64,000 nucleotides of DNA, from positions 1,859,201 through 1,923,200 of the forward strand of contig NZ_FNHW01000001.1 of assembly GCF_900103485.1 (NCBI RefSeq), read 5' to 3'. The stretch comes from Fictibacillus solisalsi (GTDB taxonomy: Bacteria > Bacillota > Bacilli > Bacillales > Fictibacillaceae). Made by a program: the position numbers and the translations under genes. Shown piece by piece: positions 22,195 through 30,080 of the stretch (positions are counted from its first letter, which is position 1; each line of letters opens with the position of its first letter). Under the pieces are notes generated by a model. It saw only the letters and a program-made list of their open reading frames with translations, was not told the origin of the DNA and made no database searches.

Positions 22195-23217
22195 TTAATA
22201 TCTCGCATTAAACAGATTCGTAAATTCTTTACTGATGGTATCAAGCAGCCCGATAACCCGTTTGTACTCCATTCGGGTCGGCCCGATTAATGAAATTGTG
22301 CCGATATGCTTTCCATGAAAGGAGTAGGATGCTTTAATCAGACTGCAATTCCGGACCGCTTCCACTTGGTTTTCCTGTCCAATCGTTACGGTTATCCCTT
22401 CATTATTCGCAGATAACAGCTGTTCGATGACCGTCTTCTCCTCCAGTGCATCAAGCAGAATACGGACTTTTTCCACATCCCTGAATTCTGGCTGATACAG
22501 CATCTTTGTTTTCCCGCCAAAGAATATTTTATCCTTGTTGCTCCACTTGAAGATATCATCGATAAACATTGACGCTTGCTGGTGATTGTTAATATGCTTT
22601 CTGAACACAAGATTAAGCTCATCCCGTATTTTTTGGTGGAGCTCTGCGAGCGGAACACCTGTCAAGTTTTCATTCAAAATATTGACAAGTGCTTCAATTT
22701 CTTCAGGGGCTATGCCACCCGGCAATGTGACATGCCGGTTCTCGACCTGGCCCGTGCTTGTCACGAAGATCGCAACGGCCTGCTGTCCTCCCAACGGAAT
22801 CAGCTGAATGTGCTTCAATGTCGTTTCCAGAGCTTCGGGTCCAAGGATAATGGATGTGTAATTGGTAAGTTCAGACAGAATTTTAGCGGACTGCTCAAAA
22901 ATCCGTTCCGTTTCTGCCAATTTCTCATTAAATAATTCCTGTATGTTATAAATGTCAGCTGTTGATAGTATGGTTGGGCTCAACAGATGATCCACATAGA
23001 AACGGTACCCTTTTTCAGAAGGGACCCGTCCGGAAGAGGTGTGCGTTTTTTCAAGATATCCCATATCCTCCAGATCGGCCAGTTCATTTCGAATTGTAGC
23101 AGAACTGAAGTGAACGTCTTCTCTTTTAGAAATCGTCCGTGATCCAACAGGTTCAACGTGCTGGATGTAATCATCGATCAGCACCTGAAGTATAAAAAGC
23201 TGCCTTTCAGATAACAT
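22195..23217 (-). CDS. hrcA: Heat-inducible transcription repressor HrcA
   Basis: A 340-residue HrcA, the repressor that binds CIRCE and is kept active by GroEL in B. subtilis. The winged HTH covers about residues 1-75 (SSATIRNELADLEDMGYLEK) and the C-terminal domain ends in IGPTRMEYKRVIGLLD. The start chosen (ATG at 23217) follows GGAGGTGAAAAG. A CIRCE element lies 21 bp upstream, so the operon is autoregulated. Confidence 0.97.
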   Translation of the reverse strand: MLSERQLFILQVLIDDYIQHVEPVGSRTISKREDVHFSSATIRNELADLEDMGYLEKTHTSSGRVPSEKGYRFYVDHLLSPTILSTADIYNIQELFNEKLAETERIFEQSAKILSELTNYTSIILGPEALETTLKHIQLIPLGGQQAVAIFVTSTGQVENRHVTLPGGIAPEEIEALVNILNENLTGVPLAELHQKIRDELNLVFRKHINNHQQASMFIDDIFKWSNKDKIFFGGKTKMLYQPEFRDVEKVRILLDALEEKTVIEQLLSANNEGITVTIGQENQVEAVRNCSLIKASYSFHGKHIGTISLIGPTRMEYKRVIGLLDTISKEFTNLFNARY

Positions 23218-23237
23218 CCTTTTCACCTCCGTGGCTG

Positions 23238-23264
23238 TTAGCACTCCAAAAGAGTGAGTGCTAA
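23238..23264 (-). promoter_or_regulatory. CIRCE operator of the hrcA operon
   Basis: The sequence matches TTAGCACTC-N9-GAGTGCTAA exactly, the HrcA-binding inverted repeat. It lies between the promoter and the hrcA start codon, the classical location. Confidence 0.97.
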
Positions 23265-23274
23265 ATCTAATATT

Positions 23275-23304
23275 AAATTACCAAATGCCACTAAAGATTG
23301 TCAA
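23275..23304 (-). promoter_or_regulatory. sigma-A promoter of the hrcA-grpE-dnaK operon
   Basis: Reading minus, TTGACA (23304-23299) and TAATTT (23280-23275) are separated by 18 bp. The predicted start of transcription falls just before the CIRCE operator, so HrcA would block it. Confidence 0.75.
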
Positions 23305-23307
23305 CGA

Positions 23308-24447
23308 TTAAACTACACCGATAAACTCTTGAAACACTTCATTGCCCAAAAACGTACCATTCCTGGTTAATACCAGCATGTCCCCCGATCGTTTGACCAA
23401 CCCACGCTCCAGCAGTTTATCGATTTGACTGCCAAACACATCAAACATCGACCGCCCGTATCGTTCCATAAATCGCTGATCAGAGACACCTTTCATTTTC
23501 CTGAGTCCCATAAAAAGTTCCTCTTCCATTTTCTCGGATGATGACAGAACATCTTCATGTATATAGGGAAAACCCGTCTCGTCAATGAGCGACATATACT
23601 TTTTCAGAGGACCCGCATTGGCCTTCCGCGAACCGTTCACATAACTGTGAGCCCCCGCACCAATGCCATAATATTCGTTATTATCCCAGTATTGCAGATT
23701 GTGCCTGCTTTCATAACCAGGTTTTGCAAAGTTTGAGATCTCGTATTGAACATAACCATGCCTATCCATCTCTTCCATGAGGATCTCATACATACGTGCT
23801 TCTTCCTCCTGTTCAGGCAGCAGAAGTTCTCCCTTGGCGGCACGGTTATAAAAAACGGTTTTCCGTTCAAGCTGCAGGGAATAGGCTGAAAAATGAGGTA
23901 CCTCGAGTGAAAATGCGATATCAAGAGTTTCCTTCAGCATGTCAACCGTTTGGCGTGGAAGTCCGAACATAATATCGAGTGATAAGTTATCAAGCCCGAG
24001 CCTTTTGGCCTCCAATACCGTTTGTACAACATCCTGCTGATTATGAGTCCGTCCGAGCTCTCTTAATAAATTATCCTGAAACGCCTGTACACCTATGCTC
24101 AATCGATTTACACCGGCATCTCTCATTATTTCAAGTTTTCTTAGATCAGTCTGTTCCGGGTTGGATTCCACTGTGAATTCCTCCCGGTCCGGCGACGAGA
24201 AGTACCGGTTTACCATCGCCAAAAACCGTTCAAATTGCTCATAATCCAGAGCAGTTGGTGTCCCTCCTCCGACAAAAAGTGTCTTCATGCTGGAGTACGG
24301 TGACTGTTCCAGTGTGTTTTTCATTTCTTTTTCCATATAGTCCAGGTACTCATTGACAGGCTGGCCTTTCAGGAAAACTTTATTAAAATCACAGTAATGA
24401 CAGATGTTCACACAAAATGGAATATGAAAATAAGCCGCTTCCGGCAT
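23308..24447 (-). CDS. hemW: Radical SAM heme chaperone HemW (HemN-like)
   Basis: A 379-residue HemW. The radical-SAM cluster motif is HIPFCVNICHYCDFNK near the N-terminus and GGGTPTAL follows. The family carries heme to target proteins and is often annotated as coproporphyrinogen oxidase-like. It lies between lepA and hrcA, as in B. subtilis (yqeR). Confidence 0.92.
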   Translation of the reverse strand: MPEAAYFHIPFCVNICHYCDFNKVFLKGQPVNEYLDYMEKEMKNTLEQSPYSSMKTLFVGGGTPTALDYEQFERFLAMVNRYFSSPDREEFTVESNPEQTDLRKLEIMRDAGVNRLSIGVQAFQDNLLRELGRTHNQQDVVQTVLEAKRLGLDNLSLDIMFGLPRQTVDMLKETLDIAFSLEVPHFSAYSLQLERKTVFYNRAAKGELLLPEQEEEARMYEILMEEMDRHGYVQYEISNFAKPGYESRHNLQYWDNNEYYGIGAGAHSYVNGSRKANAGPLKKYMSLIDETGFPYIHEDVLSSSEKMEEELFMGLRKMKGVSDQRFMERYGRSMFDVFGSQIDKLLERGLVKRSGDMLVLTRNGTFLGNEVFQEFIGVV

Positions 24448-24477
24448 ACGATCACTGCTTTCGTTTCTAAAATTTCT

Positions 24478-24505
24478 GAAGACCGCAATAAATCTGCGGT
24501 CTTCT
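24478..24505 (-). terminator. hairpin between lepA and hemW
   Basis: GAAGACCGCA and TGCGGTCTTC form 10-bp arms around a 7-nt loop. The T-run after it is weak, so it may be a partial terminator only. Confidence 0.5.
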
Positions 24506-24531
24506 CTTGGTGCCTATTTTATTCGGTAAAA

Positions 24532-26355
24532 TCAATCATTGTCCATACGCAATACCGCCATAAACGCTTCCTGAGGGACTTCAACCCGTCCGATTGTCTT
24601 CATCCGCTTTTTACCTTCTTTTTGCTTTTCAAGAAGCTTCCGCTTACGGGAGATGTCACCGCCGTAGCATTTGGCCAGTACATTTTTACGCAAAGCTTTA
24701 ATGTTCGACCTGGCAATGATCTTCTGTCCGATGGAAGCTTGAATTGGAACTTCAAACTGCTGGCGCGGAATAAGCTCTTTCAATTTTTCAACGACTACTT
24801 TCCCCCGCTCATACGCGAAATCCTTATGAACGATAACCGATAGGGCGTCGATCTTTTCTCCGTTAAGCAAAATATCCATTTTCACCAGTTTAGAAGGCTT
24901 ATAGCCAATCAATTCATAATCGAGTGAAGCATAGCCTTTTGTGCTTGACTTCAACTGGTCAAAGAAATCATAAACAATTTCAGAAAGAGGAATTTCATAC
25001 AGCACATTGACCCGATTGTTTTCAAGATAGTCCATGGTTTGGAAAATCCCGCGTTTTTTCTGACATATTTCCATGATCGTTCCAACATAATCATTTGGTG
25101 TCATAATCGTCGCTTTTACGTAAGGCTCTTCCACCGTCTGTATGAGCTGGGCTTCCGGCATGTTCGCCGGGTTATCCACGGTAAGCTGTTCCCCATCGGT
25201 CATCATCACGTTGTAAATAACACTCGGAGCCGTAGCGATCAGGTCGATGTTAAATTCGCGTTCGATCCTTTCCTGAATGATTTCCATATGAAGCAAGCCA
25301 AGGAAACCGCAGCGATATCCAAAGCCCAATGCCTGGGAAGTCTCCGGTTCATATTGCAGTGCTGAATCGTTCAGCACAAGTCGTTCCAATGCTTCGCGCA
25401 AATCATTATATTTGGCATTGTCTACCGGATACAAACCGCAATAAACCATCGGATTCATTTTTCTATAGCCTGGGAGCGGTTCTGCCGCCGGTTTAACCGC
25501 GCTTGTGATAGTGTCACCCACCTGGGTATCCCCAACATTTTTTATCGCCGCGGTCAAATAGCCAACATCGCCGACCGTCAAAAACTCTTTGTTTACCGCT
25601 TTAGGGGTAAAGACTCCAAGCTCCACGACCTCAAATTCCTTTTGAGTGGCCATCATCCTGATCTTATCCCCCACTTTTACCGTTCCTTCTGTCACCCGGA
25701 TATACGTCACAACTCCTCGGTAAGGATCATAAAGGGAGTCAAAAATAAGGGCTTGAAGCGGGCCGTCGGGATCACCTGCTGGTGCTGGAACTTTCTCAAC
25801 AATCTGCTCGAGAATCTCTTCAATACCAATTCCAGCTTTAGCAGAAGCAAGGACAGCTTCAGATGCATCAAGGCCGATCACTTCTTCTACCTCATTTCTT
25901 ACCCGCTCCGGTTCTGCACTCGGCAGGTCGATCTTATTGATGACCGGAAGAATTTCCAGGTCGTTTTCAAGAGCCAGGTAAACGTTGGCAAGCGTTTGTG
26001 CTTCAATGCCCTGAGCAGCATCAACAATAAGCAGCGCTCCTTCACAGGCAGCCAGGCTTCTGGATACTTCATAGGTAAAGTCAACATGTCCCGGGGTATC
26101 GATCAAATGAAAAATGTATGTCTCCCCGTCTTTTGCTTTGTAATTCAATTGCACAGCATTCAGCTTTATCGTAATTCCACGCTCACGCTCTAGGTCCATT
26201 GAATCAAGAAGCTGTTCTTTCATCTCTCTTTGGGTAAGGGCGCTGGTTTTCTCTAAAATGCGGTCTGCCAGCGTGGACTTTCCATGGTCAATATGAGCAA
26301 TGATGGAAAAATTTCGAATCCTCGATTGCCTCTCCAGTTTTTGTTCTCGGTTCAT
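24532..26355 (-). CDS. lepA: Elongation factor 4 (LepA)
   Basis: A 607-residue translational GTPase: G1 [14 protein letters not shown]3 DTPGHVDF, G4 NKIDLP, domains II and III, the EF-G-like domain V and the LepA-specific C-terminal domain ending [16 protein letters not shown]. It acts on stalled or initiating ribosomes. The ATG at 26355 follows GTAGGAGTG; the frame is open to 26382 but the longer start lacks support. Confidence 0.96.
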   Translation of the reverse strand: MNREQKLERQSRIRNFSIIAHIDHGKSTLADRILEKTSALTQREMKEQLLDSMDLERERGITIKLNAVQLNYKAKDGETYIFHLIDTPGHVDFTYEVSRSLAACEGALLIVDAAQGIEAQTLANVYLALENDLEILPVINKIDLPSAEPERVRNEVEEVIGLDASEAVLASAKAGIGIEEILEQIVEKVPAPAGDPDGPLQALIFDSLYDPYRGVVTYIRVTEGTVKVGDKIRMMATQKEFEVVELGVFTPKAVNKEFLTVGDVGYLTAAIKNVGDTQVGDTITSAVKPAAEPLPGYRKMNPMVYCGLYPVDNAKYNDLREALERLVLNDSALQYEPETSQALGFGYRCGFLGLLHMEIIQERIEREFNIDLIATAPSVIYNVMMTDGEQLTVDNPANMPEAQLIQTVEEPYVKATIMTPNDYVGTIMEICQKKRGIFQTMDYLENNRVNVLYEIPLSEIVYDFFDQLKSSTKGYASLDYELIGYKPSKLVKMDILLNGEKIDALSVIVHKDFAYERGKVVVEKLKELIPRQQFEVPIQASIGQKIIARSNIKALRKNVLAKCYGGDISRKRKLLEKQKEGKKRMKTIGRVEVPQEAFMAVLRMDND

Positions 26356-26461
26356 TCGTTTCACTCCTACATTTTTGCGCAAAGTACACTAGTTTAGATT
26401 ATAGCAATACAAGCACTCTTGTTCAATGCTGAACGCACCCAATTGCGAAAGCGCTTATAAA

Positions 26462-26499
26462 GCAAAAAACAGTTATTTTTCCCTCTGAAAAATAACTGT
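26462..26499 (-). terminator. intrinsic terminator after yqxA
   Basis: Reading minus, ACAGTTATTTTT and AAAAATAACTGT form 12-bp arms around CAGAGG-type loop sequence, followed by a T-run (revcomp of CAAAAAAC). It ends the gpr-yqxA transcript. Confidence 0.85.
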
Positions 26500-26849
26500 C
26501 AGCTCAAAGAACCAAAAATTTGTGATAGGATGGCTGATATCAGACTCACTATTCCTTGGAATAAGGAAGAAACAAGGCCGGACACTTTCTCTCCCATGGC
26601 AGAAAAAAAGTTAAACGCTTTGGATTCTTCCAACTGCTTTTGCTTTGTCTTTAAGTCATGAACATCAACCTGAGTGCCAAGCACTTCAGCCTCCCCAGCC
26701 CCTTTGCCTGACTCAAGCGTTAAGGTTTCCCCATTCTCCTGATTTCCCTTTAACGCGCTCATTCCATCAGAAGCCTGCTGCATTCCAAGAAGAACACCGA
26801 AAAAAAGAACAGCAGTGATAAAAAAACACTTGATCATAAATTTCGTCAC
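26499..26849 (-). CDS. yqxA: YqxA family sporulation-locus protein (DUF3679)
   Basis: A 116-residue protein with an N-terminal membrane helix (FFITAVLFFGVLLGMQQASDGM), a polar middle and a hydrophobic C-terminus (VSLISAILSQIFGSL). This matches YqxA, which lies between spoIIP and lepA in B. subtilis and has no known function. The GTG at 26849 follows GGAGTGGG and is preferred over the ATG at 26873. The expected neighbour spoIIP is absent: gpr follows directly. Confidence 0.8.
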   Translation of the reverse strand: MTKFMIKCFFITAVLFFGVLLGMQQASDGMSALKGNQENGETLTLESGKGAGEAEVLGTQVDVHDLKTKQKQLEESKAFNFFSAMGEKVSGLVSSLFQGIVSLISAILSQIFGSLS

Positions 26850-26912
26850 AGGACCCACTCCGTTCACCATCAATTAATAACATTCGTATGTGGCAGCTTG
26901 TCCTTTTATGTG

Positions 26913-28028
26913 TTAATGCGTATAGGAAGAGCTGTTTGACTGGTCCACCTGCCTGTGAAGCGAGGTATTCAGCCCAACTGCAATCACGTTGGCCATGTCC
27001 TCTACAAACGTATCCACTTCTTTCGGAGTTACCATTAAATTATGCCCGAGGGGTGACAGCACTTCTCTTATTAATGCCCTTTTTTCATCTTCCTCCAATG
27101 TGCCCACCATGCCAAGAAACGACTGTCTTTCCTCTTGCCCCGGAAGATCATCCTCATTCAATACCTTTTTTTCGCCGAATGTCATCCATGAAGGGGCCAG
27201 AGATTTGGAAGGCTTATCCTTCTCTTTAATTTCCCGTCCAAAATGTTTCAAAATATAATCAATCGTGTCACTGGCAATGGTAACTGCATCCACAACTGTT
27301 GGAACACCAATAGCAATCACGGGAATACCCAGCGCCTCCTTGCTAAGTTCCTTGCGTTTGTTGCCTACCCCTGAACCCGGATGGATGCCGCTGTCTGAAA
27401 CCTGAATGGTGGTGTTTACCCGCTCGAGCGAACGTGAGGCAAGAGCATCAATGGCAATAACAAAATCAGGATTGACTTTTTTGATGATACCTTCAATAAT
27501 ATTGCTTGTTTCTATACCGGTTATTCCCATTACTCCTGGAGAAATGGCACATACCGGCCGAAATCCTTCCTCCACGTTCTCAGGAGATATATCAAATAAA
27601 TGTTTGGTAATCAGCAGGTTTTCCAGTACGTTAGGACCCAGTGAATCAGGTGTGACGTTCCAGTTGCCCAGACCGACGACCAAAGCGGTATCTGTTTCCT
27701 GAATGCCAAGCTCATTCATAAAATTCCTGAAATCCCGGGCAAATACTTCCTGAACCCGCTCCTGAAGTGCGGAATCCTTTTCTCGGATGCCCTGCATCTC
27801 AAACGTTAAATACGTTCCCGGCTTTTTGCCTGTAGCCTCCGCGCCGCGTTCATCAATTTCCACCCGGGTCAGTTTTATCCCGTCATGATCCTGTTCTTTA
27901 ATGATGATTCCTTCAATCGTACTTTCTTTTTCCTTCATCTTTTCATCATTGACCAGCATTTCATGTGCTTCAATTGCTAAATCGGTCCGGACATTGTACT
28001 TGTTCAAATCAAGGTCTTTGTTGTTCAT
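26913..28028 (-). CDS. gpr: Germination protease GPR
   Basis: A 371-residue GPR, the aspartic-like protease that degrades small acid-soluble spore proteins early in germination. It begins with the propeptide [24 protein letters not shown]; in the family, autoprocessing occurs after the first 15-16 residues, which fits RTDLA here. The conserved core [16 protein letters not shown] and [16 protein letters not shown] is present. It lies divergent to rpsT, as in B. subtilis. Confidence 0.97.
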   Translation of the reverse strand: MNNKDLDLNKYNVRTDLAIEAHEMLVNDEKMKEKESTIEGIIIKEQDHDGIKLTRVEIDERGAEATGKKPGTYLTFEMQGIREKDSALQERVQEVFARDFRNFMNELGIQETDTALVVGLGNWNVTPDSLGPNVLENLLITKHLFDISPENVEEGFRPVCAISPGVMGITGIETSNIIEGIIKKVNPDFVIAIDALASRSLERVNTTIQVSDSGIHPGSGVGNKRKELSKEALGIPVIAIGVPTVVDAVTIASDTIDYILKHFGREIKEKDKPSKSLAPSWMTFGEKKVLNEDDLPGQEERQSFLGMVGTLEEDEKRALIREVLSPLGHNLMVTPKEVDTFVEDMANVIAVGLNTSLHRQVDQSNSSSYTH

Positions 28029-28097
28029 TTAGGCACCGTCCTGTCATGGGATATATTGTCTCTATTTTTGCCCGCAAAAACCCTTTTCATTCTTGTA

Positions 28098-28126
28098 TTG
28101 CAATTGAAGAATGAAACTGATAGAAT
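28098..28126 (+). promoter_or_regulatory. sigma-A promoter of rpsT
   Basis: TTGCAA (28098-28103) and TAGAAT (28121-28126) are separated by exactly 17 bp. Transcription would begin near 28133 and include a small hairpin, TGCAAC-CCAA-GTTGCA, at 28146-28161 just ahead of the ribosome-binding site; this could be a site of S20 feedback, which is inference. Confidence 0.7.
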
Positions 28127-28181
28127 ACTTTGTGTCCTATTTTTTTGCAACCCAAGTTGCAATGTTAGGGAGGTGAATGGA

Positions 28182-28448
28182 TTGGCTAATATTAAATCTG
28201 CTATTAAACGTGTAAAAACGAACGATAAGAACCGTGCTCACAATGCTTCTTTAAAGTCTGCTATGCGTACAGCTGTGAAAAATTTCGAAACGAAGGTCGC
28301 TAACAACGATGCTGAAGGTGCGAAAGAAGCTTTTGTAGCTGCTACTAAAAAAGTTGATAAAGCGGCAACTAAAGGACTTATCCATAAAAACGCAGCATCA
28401 CGTCAAAAGTCTCGTCTTGCTAAAGCGTTGAACGGAATTAACGCGTAA
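28182..28448 (+). CDS. rpsT: 30S ribosomal protein S20
   Basis: An 88-residue bS20 beginning (M)[20 protein letters not shown], very basic and helical. The start is TTG at 28182, after GGGAGGTG; the upstream ATG at 28177 is in another frame and longer frames do not match the family. S20 genes commonly use a poor start codon, which fits translational feedback. It is divergent from gpr. Confidence 0.95.
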   Translation: MANIKSAIKRVKTNDKNRAHNASLKSAMRTAVKNFETKVANNDAEGAKEAFVAATKKVDKAATKGLIHKNAASRQKSRLAKALNGINA

Positions 28449-28463
28449 TACGGGAACCGACAT

Positions 28464-28493
28464 GAAACGACCTTATGGGTCGTTTTTATTTTT
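28464..28493 (+). terminator. intrinsic terminator after rpsT
   Basis: ACGACC and GGTCGT form a short GC-rich stem followed by TTTTTATTTTT. It ends the monocistronic rpsT transcript. Confidence 0.8.
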
Positions 28494-28504
28494 GAGCTGA
28501 ATTT

Positions 28505-28550
28505 AAAAAACGAGGAAGAGCCCCTTTTAAGGGGCTCTTCCTCGTTTTTT
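28505..28550 (-). terminator. long bidirectional terminator between rpsT and holA
   Basis: Twenty-base perfect arms, AAAAAACGAGGAAGAGCCCC and its complement, are separated by TTTTAA and give T-runs in both directions. The holA stop codon lies inside it. Confidence 0.9.
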
Positions 28551-29568
28551 ATTTGGCCATTTTGAGCATGATAAGCTCCAAAATCAGCTGCTTGTCCATT
28601 TTACCGGTTTTCATTTCATAATCGGCTTCTGCAATCCGGTCGAGAAGGGTAAACAATTCTTGTTCGTCAAACATCCTTGCCTGTCTGGAAGCGAGCTTGA
28701 CCGCATAGGGATGCAGCTTGAGTACCCCGGCAATTTGCTTTTCACCGTATCCTTTGGCAAACAGTTCTTTCACACCAAAGATAATCCGGAATTGACGTGC
28801 CATTAAAGAAAGAATTTTAATGGGCTCCTCATTTTGTTTCATTAAATCATAAAATGTTCTGAGAGCCACATCAATTTTCTTATGAACGATATCATCAATC
28901 AGCGAAAAGATATTGTCTTCAAGTGTGCGAGGAACCAGCTGATCAATGACTTCAATGGAGATGGTGTTCCCTTCCCCTACATACAATGCAAGCTTATCCA
29001 TTTCCTGCACGAGAGCCATCAGCTCATTACTGACTTTTGAACTCAAATATTGTGCAGCATCTGCATCTATAAAAACGCCTTGCTGCATGGCACGGTCCTT
29101 GATCCATTCAATCGCTGAATCACCACTTAGCGGGGAGGCGGAAAGAACTTCGCCATTTTTCTTCAAGGTTTTGACGATCTTTTTCCGTTCATCCAGCTTT
29201 TCGGCTGGGACCACAAAAACCAGGATCGTAAAATCAGCAGGATCTTGTATGTACCGTTCGACGGTAGATAGATCATGCTCCACCTTGCTTTTGTCTTTTG
29301 CCCCCGTTAGAAAAAGGGCATTTTTTATGACAACCACACGCCTGTCCCCCATGAAGGGCAGCGTCTCTGCATCCTCCATTACCGCCTGTACCGGCGTTTC
29401 CTGATAATCGTAGGCTGAATAATTGAAATCCTTGTCTTCATCGTTCAGAGCGTACTTCACAATAGAGGAAATGGCTTGTTCTATAATATAAGATTCTGTT
29501 CCATACAAAACATAATAGGGAGCAAATTGATTTTGTTTTAAATTCTTTTGTAATGCTGAAATTGACAA
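28549..29568 (-). CDS. holA: DNA polymerase III delta subunit
   Basis: The delta subunit (YqeN) opens the beta clamp within the clamp loader. The protein has the degenerate N-terminal P-loop region PYYVLYGTESYIIEQAI, the LPFMGDRRVVVIKNA motif and the C-terminal collar with KQNEEPIKILSLMARQFRIIF. A GTG at 29577 overlaps the Shine-Dalgarno GAGGTG, so the TTG at 29568 (LSISALQK), 6 bp after it, is preferred. It faces rpsT, as in B. subtilis. Confidence 0.92.
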   Translation of the reverse strand: MSISALQKNLKQNQFAPYYVLYGTESYIIEQAISSIVKYALNDEDKDFNYSAYDYQETPVQAVMEDAETLPFMGDRRVVVIKNALFLTGAKDKSKVEHDLSTVERYIQDPADFTILVFVVPAEKLDERKKIVKTLKKNGEVLSASPLSGDSAIEWIKDRAMQQGVFIDADAAQYLSSKVSNELMALVQEMDKLALYVGEGNTISIEVIDQLVPRTLEDNIFSLIDDIVHKKIDVALRTFYDLMKQNEEPIKILSLMARQFRIIFGVKELFAKGYGEKQIAGVLKLHPYAVKLASRQARMFDEQELFTLLDRIAEADYEMKTGKMDKQLILELIMLKMAK

Positions 29569-29903
29569 ACCCTTCACCTCAAACTTTCTCTATTCTTATC
29601 GTATGACGGAACGCGTTTTTTTTCAATAGTGGAACCATGTAATGCAAAAAGAAGAAGCAGCATATGCTGCTTCTTCATTTATATTAAACGCCGGTTACCA
29701 GGACCCCGGGACTCCCGGCAGCCAGCGAGTAAACCCTGAGATTGCCCTTTAATGTTATGATATCCTATGCGACTCAGCGATATTGGTGACAACAGTTAGC
29801 AAAACAGGAAAAGAATTTAGGATTTGCTGTTCAATTCTGAATCCTTTATGGATTTTTTTTTAGGGATAGCTTATACTTATATCGATATGGGAGGGTTGCG
29901 GAA
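29569..29903. other. intergenic region between holA and yqzM with an orphan terminator
   Basis: No protein gene is visible. Reading minus, a perfect terminator-like hairpin at 29650-29675 has no gene upstream of it except a GC-rich 60-bp block (about 29690-29750, with GCCGG/CCGGC pairing) that stands out from the AT-rich surroundings. This could be a small RNA; see findings. Confidence 0.45.
29648..29677 (-). terminator. perfect palindromic terminator hairpin
   Basis: GAAGAAGCAGCAT and ATGCTGCTTCTTC form 13-bp arms without a spacer. Reading minus it is followed by TTTTTGC, so it would end a minus-strand transcript that begins right of here. Confidence 0.7.
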
Positions 29904-30038
29904 ATGAATCAGTTCGAAAAAGACGTTCAAAGCAAACGGAATGATTTAATCGATTCAGGCATGGGCTTTGTTTGGTCCTTTGGTTTTTTCACGTTAATCT
30001 TTGCACTGGGAGTTATCATCAAATTAATTGCATCTTAA
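29904..30038 (+). CDS. yqzM: YqzM family small membrane protein
   Basis: A 44-residue protein, MNQFEKDVQSKRNDLIDSGM followed by one membrane helix (GFVWSFGFFTLIFALGVIIK). Length and the F.K.VQSKRND.VDS pattern match YqzM of B. subtilis, located between holA (yqeN) and comEC. Function is unknown. The Shine-Dalgarno GGAGGG is 9 bp upstream of the ATG. Confidence 0.88.
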   Translation: MNQFEKDVQSKRNDLIDSGMGFVWSFGFFTLIFALGVIIKLIAS

Positions 30039-30043
30039 TACAT

Positions 30044-30080
30044 AAAAAGAAGCCCACAGTGAGGCTTCTTTTTATTTTTT
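30044..30080. terminator. bidirectional terminator between yqzM and comEC
   Basis: AAAAAGAAGCC and GGCTTCTTTTT form 11-bp arms with T-runs in both directions. It ends yqzM on plus and comEC on minus. Confidence 0.88.

Noticed and set aside
25642..26193. 183-codon plus-strand frame opposite lepA
   Set aside because: Antisense to highly conserved GTPase motifs, no independent support.
28470..28560. Attenuator for rpsT
   Set aside because: The two hairpins lie after the rpsT stop and act as ordinary terminators for rpsT and the converging holA.
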